This document shows positions 8,554 through 16,102 of a stretch of DNA of 64,000 nucleotides, one piece after another; the first letter of the stretch is position 1, and every line of letters starts with the position of its first letter. A program made the translations under genes and the position numbers. Origin of the DNA: Paenibacillus_G sp049942825 (GTDB lineage: Bacteria; Bacillota; Bacilli; Paenibacillales; NBRC-103111); the NCBI RefSeq assembly GCF_049942825.1, contig NZ_CP187970.1, forward strand, positions 6,076,001 through 6,140,000, written 5' to 3'. The notes under the pieces were generated by a model that did not search any database, had not been told where the DNA came from, and saw only the letters and a list, made by a program, of their open reading frames with translations.

Positions 8554-9675
8554 TCACGTTTCCACCGCCACCCACCGCCTCTCCCGGTGGCTGAGCAGAA
8601 TCGCTTCGATAAGCTTCATGATCCGGTGGCCGTCTGAGAGCGTGGCGAACAGGTGGTTGCGCCGCTTCGGCAGGCCTTCTTTTTTCTCCCGCACCGCTTC
8701 ATAGAAGTCATGGAACAGGTTGCGCAGCGCATCCGGCCAGCCCTCCTGATGGCCGCCCGGATAATGCGAGAACGAGGCGGCCCGCGCGGACAGCAGGTTC
8801 GGGTCCTTCATCAGCGTCTGGTTGGGCTCATCCCGCCGGCCGATCCACAGCTCGTTGGGACGCTCCTGGTTCCACGCGATGGAAGCGGTCCGCGCGCTGA
8901 TCTCGAAGCGCAGCTTGTTCTTTCGGCCCGCGCTGACCTGCGAGACGGCAAACATGCCGTGCGTCCCGTCCTCGAAGTGCACGAGCACCGAGCCGCAGTC
9001 CTCGGTTTGGACCTCCACTTCCTTGAAGTCCGCGTCCGTTCGCACCGGATGGATCGTCCTGAGATCCGCGAACACCTCGGTGATGGGGCTGTCGAGCACG
9101 AACTGCACGAGATCGCACCAGTGGGACCCGATATCCGCCACCGCCCGCGAAGCTCCGCCACGCTCGGGATCCAGCCGCCAGTTGATATCCGTGTCGAAGA
9201 GCAGCCAGTCCTGCAGGTATTCCCCAATCACCATGTGGGGGCGGCCGTACTTCTGCTCGGAGATCCATTTGCGCGCCTCGGAAATCAATGGGTAGTGACG
9301 GTAGTTGAAGCAGACCCCCGCTACGACATTGCGCTCCTGCTCCAGACGGCGGAGGATGCCGGACTCCTCCGAGTTCATCGCCAGCGGCTTCTCGGACAGC
9401 AGGTGCTTGCCTTCCTCCAGGACGAGCCGGTTCAGCGGATAGTGCATATCATTGGGGGTACAGTTGTGCACCACATCAATATCCGTATCGCGGATGAGCT
9501 CCTCCGCGCTTTCATAAGCCTTAGGCACCCGGAGCCGCTCGGCGAACTCCAGCGCCTTGCTGCTGTCCGTACCCGCTACCGCAGTCACCTCAATACCCGG
9601 AAGCCTCCGCAGCATGTCCACATGGGCCTGGGCCGAGAAGCCCGTGCCGATAATGCCCACTCTAATGCTTCCCAT
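8554..9675 (-). CDS. Gfo/Idh/MocA family oxidoreductase
   Basis: A 373-residue NAD(P)-dependent sugar or polyol dehydrogenase-like protein. It begins with a Rossmann motif (VGIIGTGFSAQAHVDML) and has EKPLAMN near residue 95, the usual family lysine segment. The C-terminal alpha/beta domain has DIGSHWCDLVQF, where the His is the likely catalytic residue. I start at the ATG at 9675, after GGGAGGTGG; an upstream in-frame ATG at 9705 has no ribosome site. The substrate cannot be read from sequence. It is a single gene next to a hydrolase gene that has its own terminator. Confidence 0.85.
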   Translation of the reverse strand: MGSIRVGIIGTGFSAQAHVDMLRRLPGIEVTAVAGTDSSKALEFAERLRVPKAYESAEELIRDTDIDVVHNCTPNDMHYPLNRLVLEEGKHLLSEKPLAMNSEESGILRRLEQERNVVAGVCFNYRHYPLISEARKWISEQKYGRPHMVIGEYLQDWLLFDTDINWRLDPERGGASRAVADIGSHWCDLVQFVLDSPITEVFADLRTIHPVRTDADFKEVEVQTEDCGSVLVHFEDGTHGMFAVSQVSAGRKNKLRFEISARTASIAWNQERPNELWIGRRDEPNQTLMKDPNLLSARAASFSHYPGGHQEGWPDALRNLFHDFYEAVREKKEGLPKRRNHLFATLSDGHRIMKLIEAILLSHRERRWVAVET

Positions 9676-9851
9676 GACTAGCCACCTCCCTGTGTAGAAT
9701 CGCATTCCCGCACCTTCGGACCTGCGAATCTTTCTACCTATTATTTAAAGCGGGGCCTCCGCTTTGAAACTAAAGTAGTACTAGGAAGGCAGGGATATCC
9801 AGTAAAACCCCAGGGTAAGGTGAACGGCGGGCAGGCTTAAGGACTGCAGCC

Positions 9852-9898
9852 AAAAAGAGCCCTCCGCCATGCCATATCCGCATGACGGGGGCCCTCAA
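9852..9898 (-). terminator. Terminator of the dienelactone hydrolase gene
   Basis: A GC-rich imperfect stem of about 15 bp on the minus strand ends in CTTTTTGG. It lies just past the stop codon at 9916. Confidence 0.7.
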
Positions 9899-9915
9899 GC
9901 CTTGTATCAAAGAGA

Positions 9916-10731
9916 TTAAGCGAGCACCCGCCCAAGAAACGCCAGGGTGCGGGCGAACGCATCCCGGGCTGAATCCACATGGTAGGTCGGCCGGGTATCA
10001 TTGAAGAAGGCGTGCGGTGCCTTCGGGTAGATCTGATACTCGAAGCGCTTGCCCTCCTTCTCCAGCTCCTGCGCAAACGAAGGGATCTCATCCGTAATCC
10101 GCGGATCGAGCTCCCCGTAGAAGCCGAGCAGCGGAGCGCCGATGTCAGGGATAAGCTCCTTCGGCGGCGGGCTGCCGTAGAAGATCACCGCACCGCGGAG
10201 GCCGGGATCCTTCGCGGCCAGCGTGCCCGACAGCAGGCCGCCGAGGCAGAAGCCGACCGAGGCCACTCCCTGACCGGCCGTAGGCGCGTAGGATTCCCGC
10301 AGGAAGGCTGCGGTGGCCATGATCTGCTCGGTGAAAGCGGGGATCCGAGTGCCCGCGCTGAAGATGAGCTCAAGCGATGCGGTCAGCTCCGCCTGCTCCG
10401 CCTCAGGCAGCTTCGACAGCGCCGTCTGCCGCTCTTCCGGGCTGCGCCAGGCGCCCGGGGGGATCGTGTTCAGGAACTGCTTCGCCCTCTCGACTCTCTC
10501 CGGCGCCAGCGCTTGCGGCTTCGGCCCTTCCGCCGTGAAGAGATCCGGCGCGAATGCGGCATAGCCGGCCTGCGCCAGGCGGCGGGTCACATCCTGGATG
10601 TGCTCGTCCACCCCCCAGATCTCCTGGATGACAAGAACAGCCGGCAGCGGCTGCTCCACATCCGGCCGGGCCGCGTAGCCCTGCCACCTTCCCTCCGTGC
10701 CATACGATATCCATTCGGTAATGATGCTCAT
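9916..10731 (-). CDS. Dienelactone hydrolase family protein
   Basis: A 271-residue alpha/beta hydrolase. The nucleophile elbow is GFCLGG, with the cysteine nucleophile typical of dienelactone hydrolases. The acid is in FYGELDPRI and the histidine in APHAFFND, in the right order. Such enzymes open lactones in chlorocatechol breakdown, but many family members act on unknown esters. The start is the ATG at 10731, eight bases after GGGGAG. No aromatic degradation genes are nearby, so the substrate is open. Confidence 0.85.
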   Translation of the reverse strand: MSIITEWISYGTEGRWQGYAARPDVEQPLPAVLVIQEIWGVDEHIQDVTRRLAQAGYAAFAPDLFTAEGPKPQALAPERVERAKQFLNTIPPGAWRSPEERQTALSKLPEAEQAELTASLELIFSAGTRIPAFTEQIMATAAFLRESYAPTAGQGVASVGFCLGGLLSGTLAAKDPGLRGAVIFYGSPPPKELIPDIGAPLLGFYGELDPRITDEIPSFAQELEKEGKRFEYQIYPKAPHAFFNDTRPTYHVDSARDAFARTLAFLGRVLA

Positions 10732-10879
10732 GCCCATCTCTCCCCTCATCGGCTCGCATAATATCCAACCTATCTACTTGGCAATGAAAATGTAGCACAG
10801 CCCTCCATAGGCGTCAAGAACCCATCGGCCTGTCCCGCCTCTGCCGAGACGGCTGCCGGAATCCGAATGAAATTCCCCA

Positions 10880-10908
10880 TTGACAGGGACGGCGGCGCTT
10901 GCTATGAT
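10880..10908 (+). promoter_or_regulatory. Promoter of the SsuA-like gene
   Basis: TTGACA (10880-10885), 17 bp, TATGAT (10903-10908). This near-consensus sigma-A promoter gives an untranslated leader of about 155 bases that contains the hairpin at 10956. Confidence 0.78.
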
Positions 10909-10955
10909 TCAATCCATAGTATACCAATTAGATTTAAGTGAATTGAGTCGACCGT

Positions 10956-11014
10956 ACAAACGGAGACCATGCTGCCCCCCCTCCGGGGACACATGCGTCT
11001 CCGTTTTGTCTTTC
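10956..11014 (+). terminator. Leader terminator-like hairpin (possible attenuator)
   Basis: ACAAACGGAGACCATG (10956-10971) pairs with 10992-11009 with one small bulge. A nested CCCC/GGGG stem closes the top, and TTTTGTCTTTCT runs along the 3' side. It lies between a strong promoter and the SsuA-like gene, so it would end most transcripts unless prevented. No S-box, T-box or other known riboswitch core was recognised. Confidence 0.65.
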
Positions 11015-11068
11015 TGCCGACCGGTTCGCCCAGCTTATTCTTCCTAATTCGAAAGGAGTCCACTCCGC

Positions 11069-12127
11069 ATGACAACCCAGACCATCCGCAAGACCCGTTG
11101 GCTTACCGCTCTGACCGGCATTCTGCTCCTCTCTCTCCCCCTGCTTTCCGCCTGCGGCAAAACGGAAGCCGTGAACGGCGCAGCAGCTGCGGGCAGTGCT
11201 TCAGGCGGTGCAGCCAAAGAGAAAGTCGTCATCAACCTGGGCATCCAAGGCTCTACTAACCTCTTGTCCTATGCCCGTGACAAAGGTCTCTTCGAAGAAG
11301 CCTTCGCCAAAGTGGGCGCTGAAGTGAAATGGAACGAATTCGCCAGCGGCCCGCCGCACTTCGAAGCACTGGCTTCCGGACGCCTTGATTTTGGCAGCGT
11401 CGGGGGCACTCCTGTCGTATCGGCCCAGACCGGAGGCGTCGACTTCAGAGCGATTGCCGTGACCGGCGACGGCAAGAAGGGCAACGCGATTGTCCTGCCG
11501 AAGGGCAGCACCATTAAAGAAATCAAAGAGCTGCGCGGCAAGAAAATTGCCGTAGCCAAAGGCAGCTCCGCCTATAACTTCCTCTACCGCACACTTGAGG
11601 CGGCCGGACTGAAGGACTCCGACGTGAAGATCATCCAGCTGCAGCCCGATGAAGCGAAGCCGGCCCTCGACACCGGCGCCATCGATGCCTGGTCGGTCTG
11701 GGAGCCTTACATCACTACGGCCGTTGTGCAAAGCCAAGCGACCATCCTTGTCTCGGGCGAAGAGCTTGGGGTCGTTGCGCCCGGCTTCCTCGTGGCCCGC
11801 ACGAAATTCACCGAAGAGCATCCGGACTTGACCGTCCTGTTCCTCAAGACGTACGAACAGATTCGCCAGTACTACACGACGCACTATGATGAAGTCACCG
11901 ATCACTTCGTGAAGACGAAGAAGGTTGACAAGGAAATCGTCTCCACCGTGCTCAAGAAATCCGAGCCGCTGCTTTCGCCGATCACCCCTGAGTTCGCCAA
12001 GGCGCATCAGGATCAGGCGGATTTCCTGTTCAGCGCAGGCGCAATCACCAAGAAGCTCGATACCTCGAAGGTGCTCGAGAGCAAATTCGTGGAGCAGGCT
12101 CTGAAAGAGCTGAAGGAAAGCAAATAA
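11069..12127 (+). CDS. Aliphatic-sulfonate-type ABC substrate-binding lipoprotein
   Basis: A 352-residue periplasmic-binding-protein-like lipoprotein. The signal peptide ends in LPLLSAC, with Cys29 as the lipidated residue. The body has the SsuA/NMT1 pattern: INLGIQGSTNLLSYARDKGLFEEAF, FASGPPHFEALASGRLDFG, LRGKKIAVAKGSSAYNFLYR and DTGAIDAWSVWEPY. SsuA homologues capture alkanesulfonates for import. The ribosome site is GAAAGGAG at 11050-11057. No ssuB, ssuC or ssuD gene follows, so the membrane and ATPase partners must be elsewhere. A flavin monooxygenase of the desulfurising type lies 9 kb away with a similarly built leader. Taurine or another organosulfur substrate is possible. Confidence 0.82.
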   Translation: MTTQTIRKTRWLTALTGILLLSLPLLSACGKTEAVNGAAAAGSASGGAAKEKVVINLGIQGSTNLLSYARDKGLFEEAFAKVGAEVKWNEFASGPPHFEALASGRLDFGSVGGTPVVSAQTGGVDFRAIAVTGDGKKGNAIVLPKGSTIKEIKELRGKKIAVAKGSSAYNFLYRTLEAAGLKDSDVKIIQLQPDEAKPALDTGAIDAWSVWEPYITTAVVQSQATILVSGEELGVVAPGFLVARTKFTEEHPDLTVLFLKTYEQIRQYYTTHYDEVTDHFVKTKKVDKEIVSTVLKKSEPLLSPITPEFAKAHQDQADFLFSAGAITKKLDTSKVLESKFVEQALKELKESK

Positions 12128-12173
12128 ATTCAGACCGGCCCGGGAAGACCGAATCCGCCGGCCGGGAGGACTT

Positions 12174-12209
12174 AAAGCGCACCGTTCTTGAAGAGCGGCG
12201 CGCTTTCTT
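12174..12209 (+). terminator. Terminator after the SsuA-like gene
   Basis: AAAGCGC-ACCG-TTCTT pairs with AAGAGCGG-CGCGCTTT and is followed by CTTTT. It is a standard intrinsic terminator. Confidence 0.75.
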
Positions 12210-12259
12210 TTGGTGCTGGACAGAGGGTAGAGTCTGGATGCGGAACGATCCGTGAAATC

Positions 12260-12308
12260 AAAAAAAGCTGTCCGAAGAGCGCATTCCCGCACTCTCGGAC
12301 AGCTTTTT
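12260..12308. terminator. Terminator of the HPr-like gene, bidirectional
   Basis: AAAAAGCTGTCCGA and TCGGACAGCTTTTT form a near-perfect stem of about 17 bp with A- and T-tracts on both sides. It can end the minus-strand HPr-like transcript and back up the previous terminator. Confidence 0.85.
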
Positions 12309-12383
12309 GGAGCTTCTTGCCCTGCCTGCTCATGGCCCGAGGATCCTGAACGCCGCTTGGCCGCGGCTCCTTGTCCTCTCCAC

Positions 12384-12632
12384 TCAGCCTTCCAGCACTT
12401 CCACCTGCAGCCCGTGCTTCTCGAAGACGGCAGCCATCGCCGCTTTGGCCTCCTCCGCATCGGGTCCGTAAATCTCGAGCTTGTAGCTCTGGTTGCCGAA
12501 CAGCGTGAAGCTTAGGCCGAGAATACTCTTGGCGTCGATGCTTCGGTTATCCACGCGGATTACGATGCTTGATGTGTACCGGTTCGCCGTCTGATTGATC
12601 TCCACGATCGCTCTCGGTTCGATTCCGCTCAT
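12384..12632 (-). CDS. HPr-like protein with Glu at the phospho-His site
   Basis: An 82-residue HPr-fold protein. AKSILGLSF matches the HPr region around regulatory Ser46 (here Ser36). Aligning SGIEPRAIVEINQTANRY with SGIHARPATVLVQTASKY of HPr puts Glu5 where the phosphorylated His15 should be. The first beta-strand is missing, but the ATG at 12632 has a strong site (GAGGGGAGGGAG), so this appears to be the natural start. It cannot act as a PTS phosphocarrier through His. A regulatory role like that of Crh, through the conserved Ser, is possible but inferred. It lies 82 bp after tctA on the same strand. Confidence 0.75.
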   Translation of the reverse strand: MSGIEPRAIVEINQTANRYTSSIVIRVDNRSIDAKSILGLSFTLFGNQSYKLEIYGPDAEEAKAAMAAVFEKHGLQVEVLEG

Positions 12633-12714
12633 CGGTGTACTCCCTCCCCTCGGTTGTTACTTTCACTCCTATGTTCCTCCCCGCTTGTCTTATGCTTTGC
12701 AAGGAGAGGCCGGC

Positions 12715-14241
12715 TTAGCCTTCTTCGTTGACAAGCACGTTCTTGCCTCTGAGCTTCAGCACCAGCGGCACCAGGATCCACAGGGCGCCCACGATCAGGA
12801 ATGCAAGCGAGATCGGCTTCTGGAGGAAGATCATGAAGTCCCCGTTGGAGATCGTCAGCGCGCGGCGCATGTTATTCTCCATCATCGGACCAAGGATCAG
12901 GCCGAGCACGAGCGGGGCCAGCGGGAAGTCATTCTTCGACAGGTAGTAGCCGAGCAGACCGCAGACCATCACCAGCATAAGATCGAAGATCGAATACTGG
13001 ACCGCGTACACGCCGAAGACGGAGAAGACAATGATAAGCGGTATAAGATACTTCGTAGGTGTTTCAATGACTTTGGCAAAAATCTTCACCATCGGCATAT
13101 TGAGAATGATGAGCATCAGGTTGCCGACGAACATACTCGCAATAACTCCCCAGGCCAGCTGCGGGTGGTCCTGGAAGAGCAGCGGACCCGGCTGCACGTT
13201 GTACATGATGAAGGCGCCCATCATAATCGCCGTTGTGCCGGACGATGGAATCCCGAGCGTCAGCAGCGGAATCATCGCACTGCCCGCAGCGGCGTTGTTC
13301 GCCGATTCCGGCGCCGCCACGCCTTCGATCGCCCCTTTGCCGAACTTCGACGGGTTCTTGCTCAGCTTCTTCTCCATAATGTAGGAGAAGAAGGAAGCGA
13401 GAATCGCGCCGGCTCCCGGCAGCAGCCCTACGGCGAAGCCCAGGAGGGAGCCCCTGGCGATCGGAGCCGCGCTATCCTTCAGATCCTGCTTGGTCGGCAG
13501 GATGCCGTTGATCCGGGCGATCTCCCCATCATTGCCCTCCCGGTGCAGAATCGTCTTGAATACCTCACCGACCGCGAAGAGTCCCACGGCTACCGTGAGG
13601 AATTCCAGCCCTTGATAGAGCTCAGGTATATCGAACGTAAATCTCGCAACCCCCGATACATTGTCAATGCCGATCGTGGCAAGCAGCAGGCCGAAGGCCG
13701 TCATCATCAGTGCCTTCGTCATGGACTTGCCCGCCAGCCCGCTGATGGCCAGCAGACCGAGCACCATCAGAGAGAAGTACTCCGCCGGACCGAACTTGAT
13801 CGCGATCTCCGAGAGCGGATTCGCCAGGAAGATCAAGCCGATGAGCGCCACGATCCCGGCGGCGAAGGAACCGATGGCCGCGATCGACAGCGCCGCGCCG
13901 GCTCTGCCCTGCTTCGCCATCTGGTAGCCGTCAAGCGTCGTGACGACAGAGGAGGATTCGCCCGGTGTATTAAGCAGGATGGAGGTCGTCGAACCGCCGT
14001 ACATGGCCCCGTAATAGACGCCGGCGAGCAGGATGATCGAAGACGTGGCCGCCTCCTCGGGACCGAGTCCTGCCGTGAGGGAAGCCGTGATCGGAATAAG
14101 CAGCGCAACGCCGCTCATCGGGCCGATACCGGGCAGAACCCCTACCACGGTGCCGATCAGCACGCCGAAGAATACGAAGAGAAGATTGTGCCACTGCATG
14201 GCCGTAGCCAGGCCGTGAAGCAGATAATCGATAGTGCCCAT
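12715..14241 (-). CDS. tctA: Tripartite tricarboxylate transporter large permease TctA
   Basis: A 508-residue membrane protein of the TctA family with about 10-12 helices. The signature GVLPGIGPMSGVALLIPIT lies near residue 40, with GSTTSILLNTPGE shortly after; both are highly conserved in TctA. With TctB and TctC it imports citrate or related acids driven by an ion gradient. It starts 13 bp after tctB with GGGAGGG upstream, clearly in an operon. The divergent CitA/CitB-type system at 16.1-18.4 kb is the likely activator. Confidence 0.93.
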   Translation of the reverse strand: MGTIDYLLHGLATAMQWHNLLFVFFGVLIGTVVGVLPGIGPMSGVALLIPITASLTAGLGPEEAATSSIILLAGVYYGAMYGGSTTSILLNTPGESSSVVTTLDGYQMAKQGRAGAALSIAAIGSFAAGIVALIGLIFLANPLSEIAIKFGPAEYFSLMVLGLLAISGLAGKSMTKALMMTAFGLLLATIGIDNVSGVARFTFDIPELYQGLEFLTVAVGLFAVGEVFKTILHREGNDGEIARINGILPTKQDLKDSAAPIARGSLLGFAVGLLPGAGAILASFFSYIMEKKLSKNPSKFGKGAIEGVAAPESANNAAAGSAMIPLLTLGIPSSGTTAIMMGAFIMYNVQPGPLLFQDHPQLAWGVIASMFVGNLMLIILNMPMVKIFAKVIETPTKYLIPLIIVFSVFGVYAVQYSIFDLMLVMVCGLLGYYLSKNDFPLAPLVLGLILGPMMENNMRRALTISNGDFMIFLQKPISLAFLIVGALWILVPLVLKLRGKNVLVNEEG

Positions 14242-14254
14242 CAGTAATCCCTCC

Positions 14255-14716
14255 CTACGATAAGCCTAACCAAGCTGGGAAACCGGGAAGCGATCCTTCC
14301 AGCACGTGGACATACAGGTAATAGACGCCGACCGAGAAGGCGGCTGAGATCAGCAGCGATACCCAGACCCTTCCGCGTTCCATCGTCTGAAAGCCGATCA
14401 TCAGGAACAGGAAGGTGCCGAGGACGAAACCGATATCCTCAAGAAAGAACGCATAGAGCAGAGCGGCGGCGAAGATGATCCCGAACCGCTTGTAATCGAG
14501 GTTTTCTTTACTCTTTTCCCGCTGTTGGTAGCGGAACGTCTCGTAGATGAGACGGATGCTCATCAGAGCAAGGAACCCGCCGAGCACCATGGGAAATATA
14601 TTGGCGCCCACATTGCTGCCGTAAGCGCTGGTCGCTATCGTCCCGCTGCCGACCGCAAAAGCGGCTCCGACCGCGAGGAATACAATGCCGGCGTACCGGT
14701 CGAACGTTTTGTTCAT
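14255..14716 (-). CDS. tctB: Tripartite tricarboxylate transporter small subunit TctB
   Basis: A 153-residue protein with four predicted membrane helices, the size and layout of TctB. It is recognised mostly by its place between tctC and tctA and by general shape; the family is poorly conserved. AGGAG lies eight bases before the ATG at 14716. Confidence 0.85.
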   Translation of the reverse strand: MNKTFDRYAGIVFLAVGAAFAVGSGTIATSAYGSNVGANIFPMVLGGFLALMSIRLIYETFRYQQREKSKENLDYKRFGIIFAAALLYAFFLEDIGFVLGTFLFLMIGFQTMERGRVWVSLLISAAFSVGVYYLYVHVLEGSLPGFPAWLGLS

Positions 14717-14742
14717 GCTTCACACTCCTGTCTTGAACGGCC

Positions 14743-14775
14743 CCGGGGGAGAAGAGCTGCTCCCTTCTCCCCCGG
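14743..14775 (-). promoter_or_regulatory. Intercistronic hairpin between tctC and tctB
   Basis: CCGGGGGAGAAG (14743-14754) and CTTCTCCCCCGG (14764-14775) form a perfect 12-bp stem with a 9-base loop and no T-run. It lies just after the tctC stop. Such hairpins often protect the 3' end of binding-protein messages so that more binding protein than permease is made. Confidence 0.65.
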
Positions 14776-14789
14776 ACCTTCATACGCCG

Positions 14790-15842
14790 TTATTTCTGCA
14801 TGCCGAGCGCGGTCAGGACATCCTTGAGCTGCGTTTCCTGAGCCGCCAGGAAGGTCTTGAAGTCATCGGACTTCTTGTAATCGGTCTGCCAGTTGTTTGC
14901 CGCGACTTCTTTTTTCCACTGGTCGGATTCGACCATCTTGGCCAGCGTGTCTTCCCAGTACTTCTTCGCGTCCGCGCTCATGTTCTTCGGCCCGAAGATG
15001 CCGCGCCAGATCAGGAACTCCGCGTCGACGCCCTGCTCCTTCATCGTCGGCACGTCCTTCATGTTCTCAAGACGCTGCGGCGCGGCTACGGCCAGAATCT
15101 TGATCTTGCCGGCCTTGACGTATTGATCGAGGGACGATGCATCCGTTCCCAGCACGTCGGCATTGCCGCCAAGCAGGGCCGTTACGGCTTCGCCGCCGCC
15201 GTCATAAGAGACGTATTTCACTTTTTTCGGATCGATGCCGTACTTGAATGCCGGCAGTATAGCCACAACGTGGTCCATGGAGCCCGGAGCGGAGCCGCCG
15301 GCCACCGTCAGCTTCGTCGGATCGGCTTTCATATCGTCAAGCAGCGATTTCAGATCGTTGTATTTGGAATTCGCAGCTACCGCAACAGCGCCGTAATCTT
15401 TGGTAAGCTGGGCCAGCGGCGTCGTATCCGCATAGCCGTATGGCGAGTTGCCTTCCTTCTTGATGTGGTTGATCAGGATCGGCGGGGAGCTGACGAAGAG
15501 CTTGTAATCGTCTTTGACATCCTTCGTCGCGTATTCGGCCATGAATACCGAGCCGCCGCCGCCCGGCTTGTTCTCCACGGACATCGGCTTCGCAACAGCT
15601 TTCGTCTCGGAGAGCACCTTGGTGATCGTGCGCGCCGTCATATCCCAGCCGCCGCCCGCCCCGGATGGAGCTACGAGCGTGATGGCCTTCTCAGGATATT
15701 TAGAGGTCGTCTGGGCCGGCGTTTGTGCCGCATCCCCGCCGGCTGCCGGTTGCTTCGCCGTACTGCCACAGGCTGCAAGGCTTGCTGCCAGAACACCTAC
15801 CGTTGTTACTTTCCAGGCCTTGTTTATCATGCGGTTCATCAT
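14790..15842 (-). CDS. tctC: Tripartite tricarboxylate transporter binding lipoprotein TctC
   Basis: A 350-residue extracytoplasmic solute receptor of the TctC (Bug) family. The signal peptide ends LAASLAACGST, with the lipobox Cys at about 25. Family marks include PEKAITLVAPSGAGGGWDMTAR and KPGGGGSVFMAEYA, which line the carboxylate pocket. AGGAGG lies eight bases before the ATG at 15842. It is the first gene of tctCBA and faces the sensor kinase gene. Two cre-like sites in the leader suggest glucose repression through CcpA. The exact acid (citrate, tartrate, other) is not readable. Confidence 0.93.
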   Translation of the reverse strand: MMNRMINKAWKVTTVGVLAASLAACGSTAKQPAAGGDAAQTPAQTTSKYPEKAITLVAPSGAGGGWDMTARTITKVLSETKAVAKPMSVENKPGGGGSVFMAEYATKDVKDDYKLFVSSPPILINHIKKEGNSPYGYADTTPLAQLTKDYGAVAVAANSKYNDLKSLLDDMKADPTKLTVAGGSAPGSMDHVVAILPAFKYGIDPKKVKYVSYDGGGEAVTALLGGNADVLGTDASSLDQYVKAGKIKILAVAAPQRLENMKDVPTMKEQGVDAEFLIWRGIFGPKNMSADAKKYWEDTLAKMVESDQWKKEVAANNWQTDYKKSDDFKTFLAAQETQLKDVLTALGMQK

Positions 15843-15877
15843 AGGTTAACCCTCCTGTTTTCTCTGTTCCCCATTTT

Positions 15878-15907
15878 TTGAATACGCTTTCTTGTTAACG
15901 GTTTCAT
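15878..15907 (-). promoter_or_regulatory. Two adjacent cre sites in the tct promoter
   Basis: On the minus strand, ATGAAACCGTTAACA (15893-15907) fits the cre consensus at every fixed base. AAGAAAGCGTATTCA (15878-15892) follows directly with one mismatch. A -10-like TATGAT lies at 15906-15911 with no good -35, so the promoter probably needs an activator. CcpA bound here would block the start region. Confidence 0.65.
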
Positions 15908-16102
15908 CATATCATCCCTGCTCGGGCTTTGAGAAGTTTAACGGCATTAATCGCATTTCGTCCATTAAGCCTATTATGCTCATTATGTTCAAGTCTTATC
16001 CTGAGCGGATCCGCTTCCGATGTATGTTATAATGTTGGCGAAAACCCATCTGCAAGTTGACCATGCCTATTCCATATGAACACACCAGGGGGCCAAGCAT
16101 CC

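Noticed and set aside
10915..11069. S-box or T-box riboswitch in the SsuA-like leader
   Set aside because: Neither the S-box core nor the T-box AGGGTGGNACCGCG-type sequence is present; only the hairpin is supported.
12595..14247. 550-codon open frame on the plus strand
   Set aside because: Antisense to tctA; charged Arg/His/Glu-rich translation typical of shadow frames.
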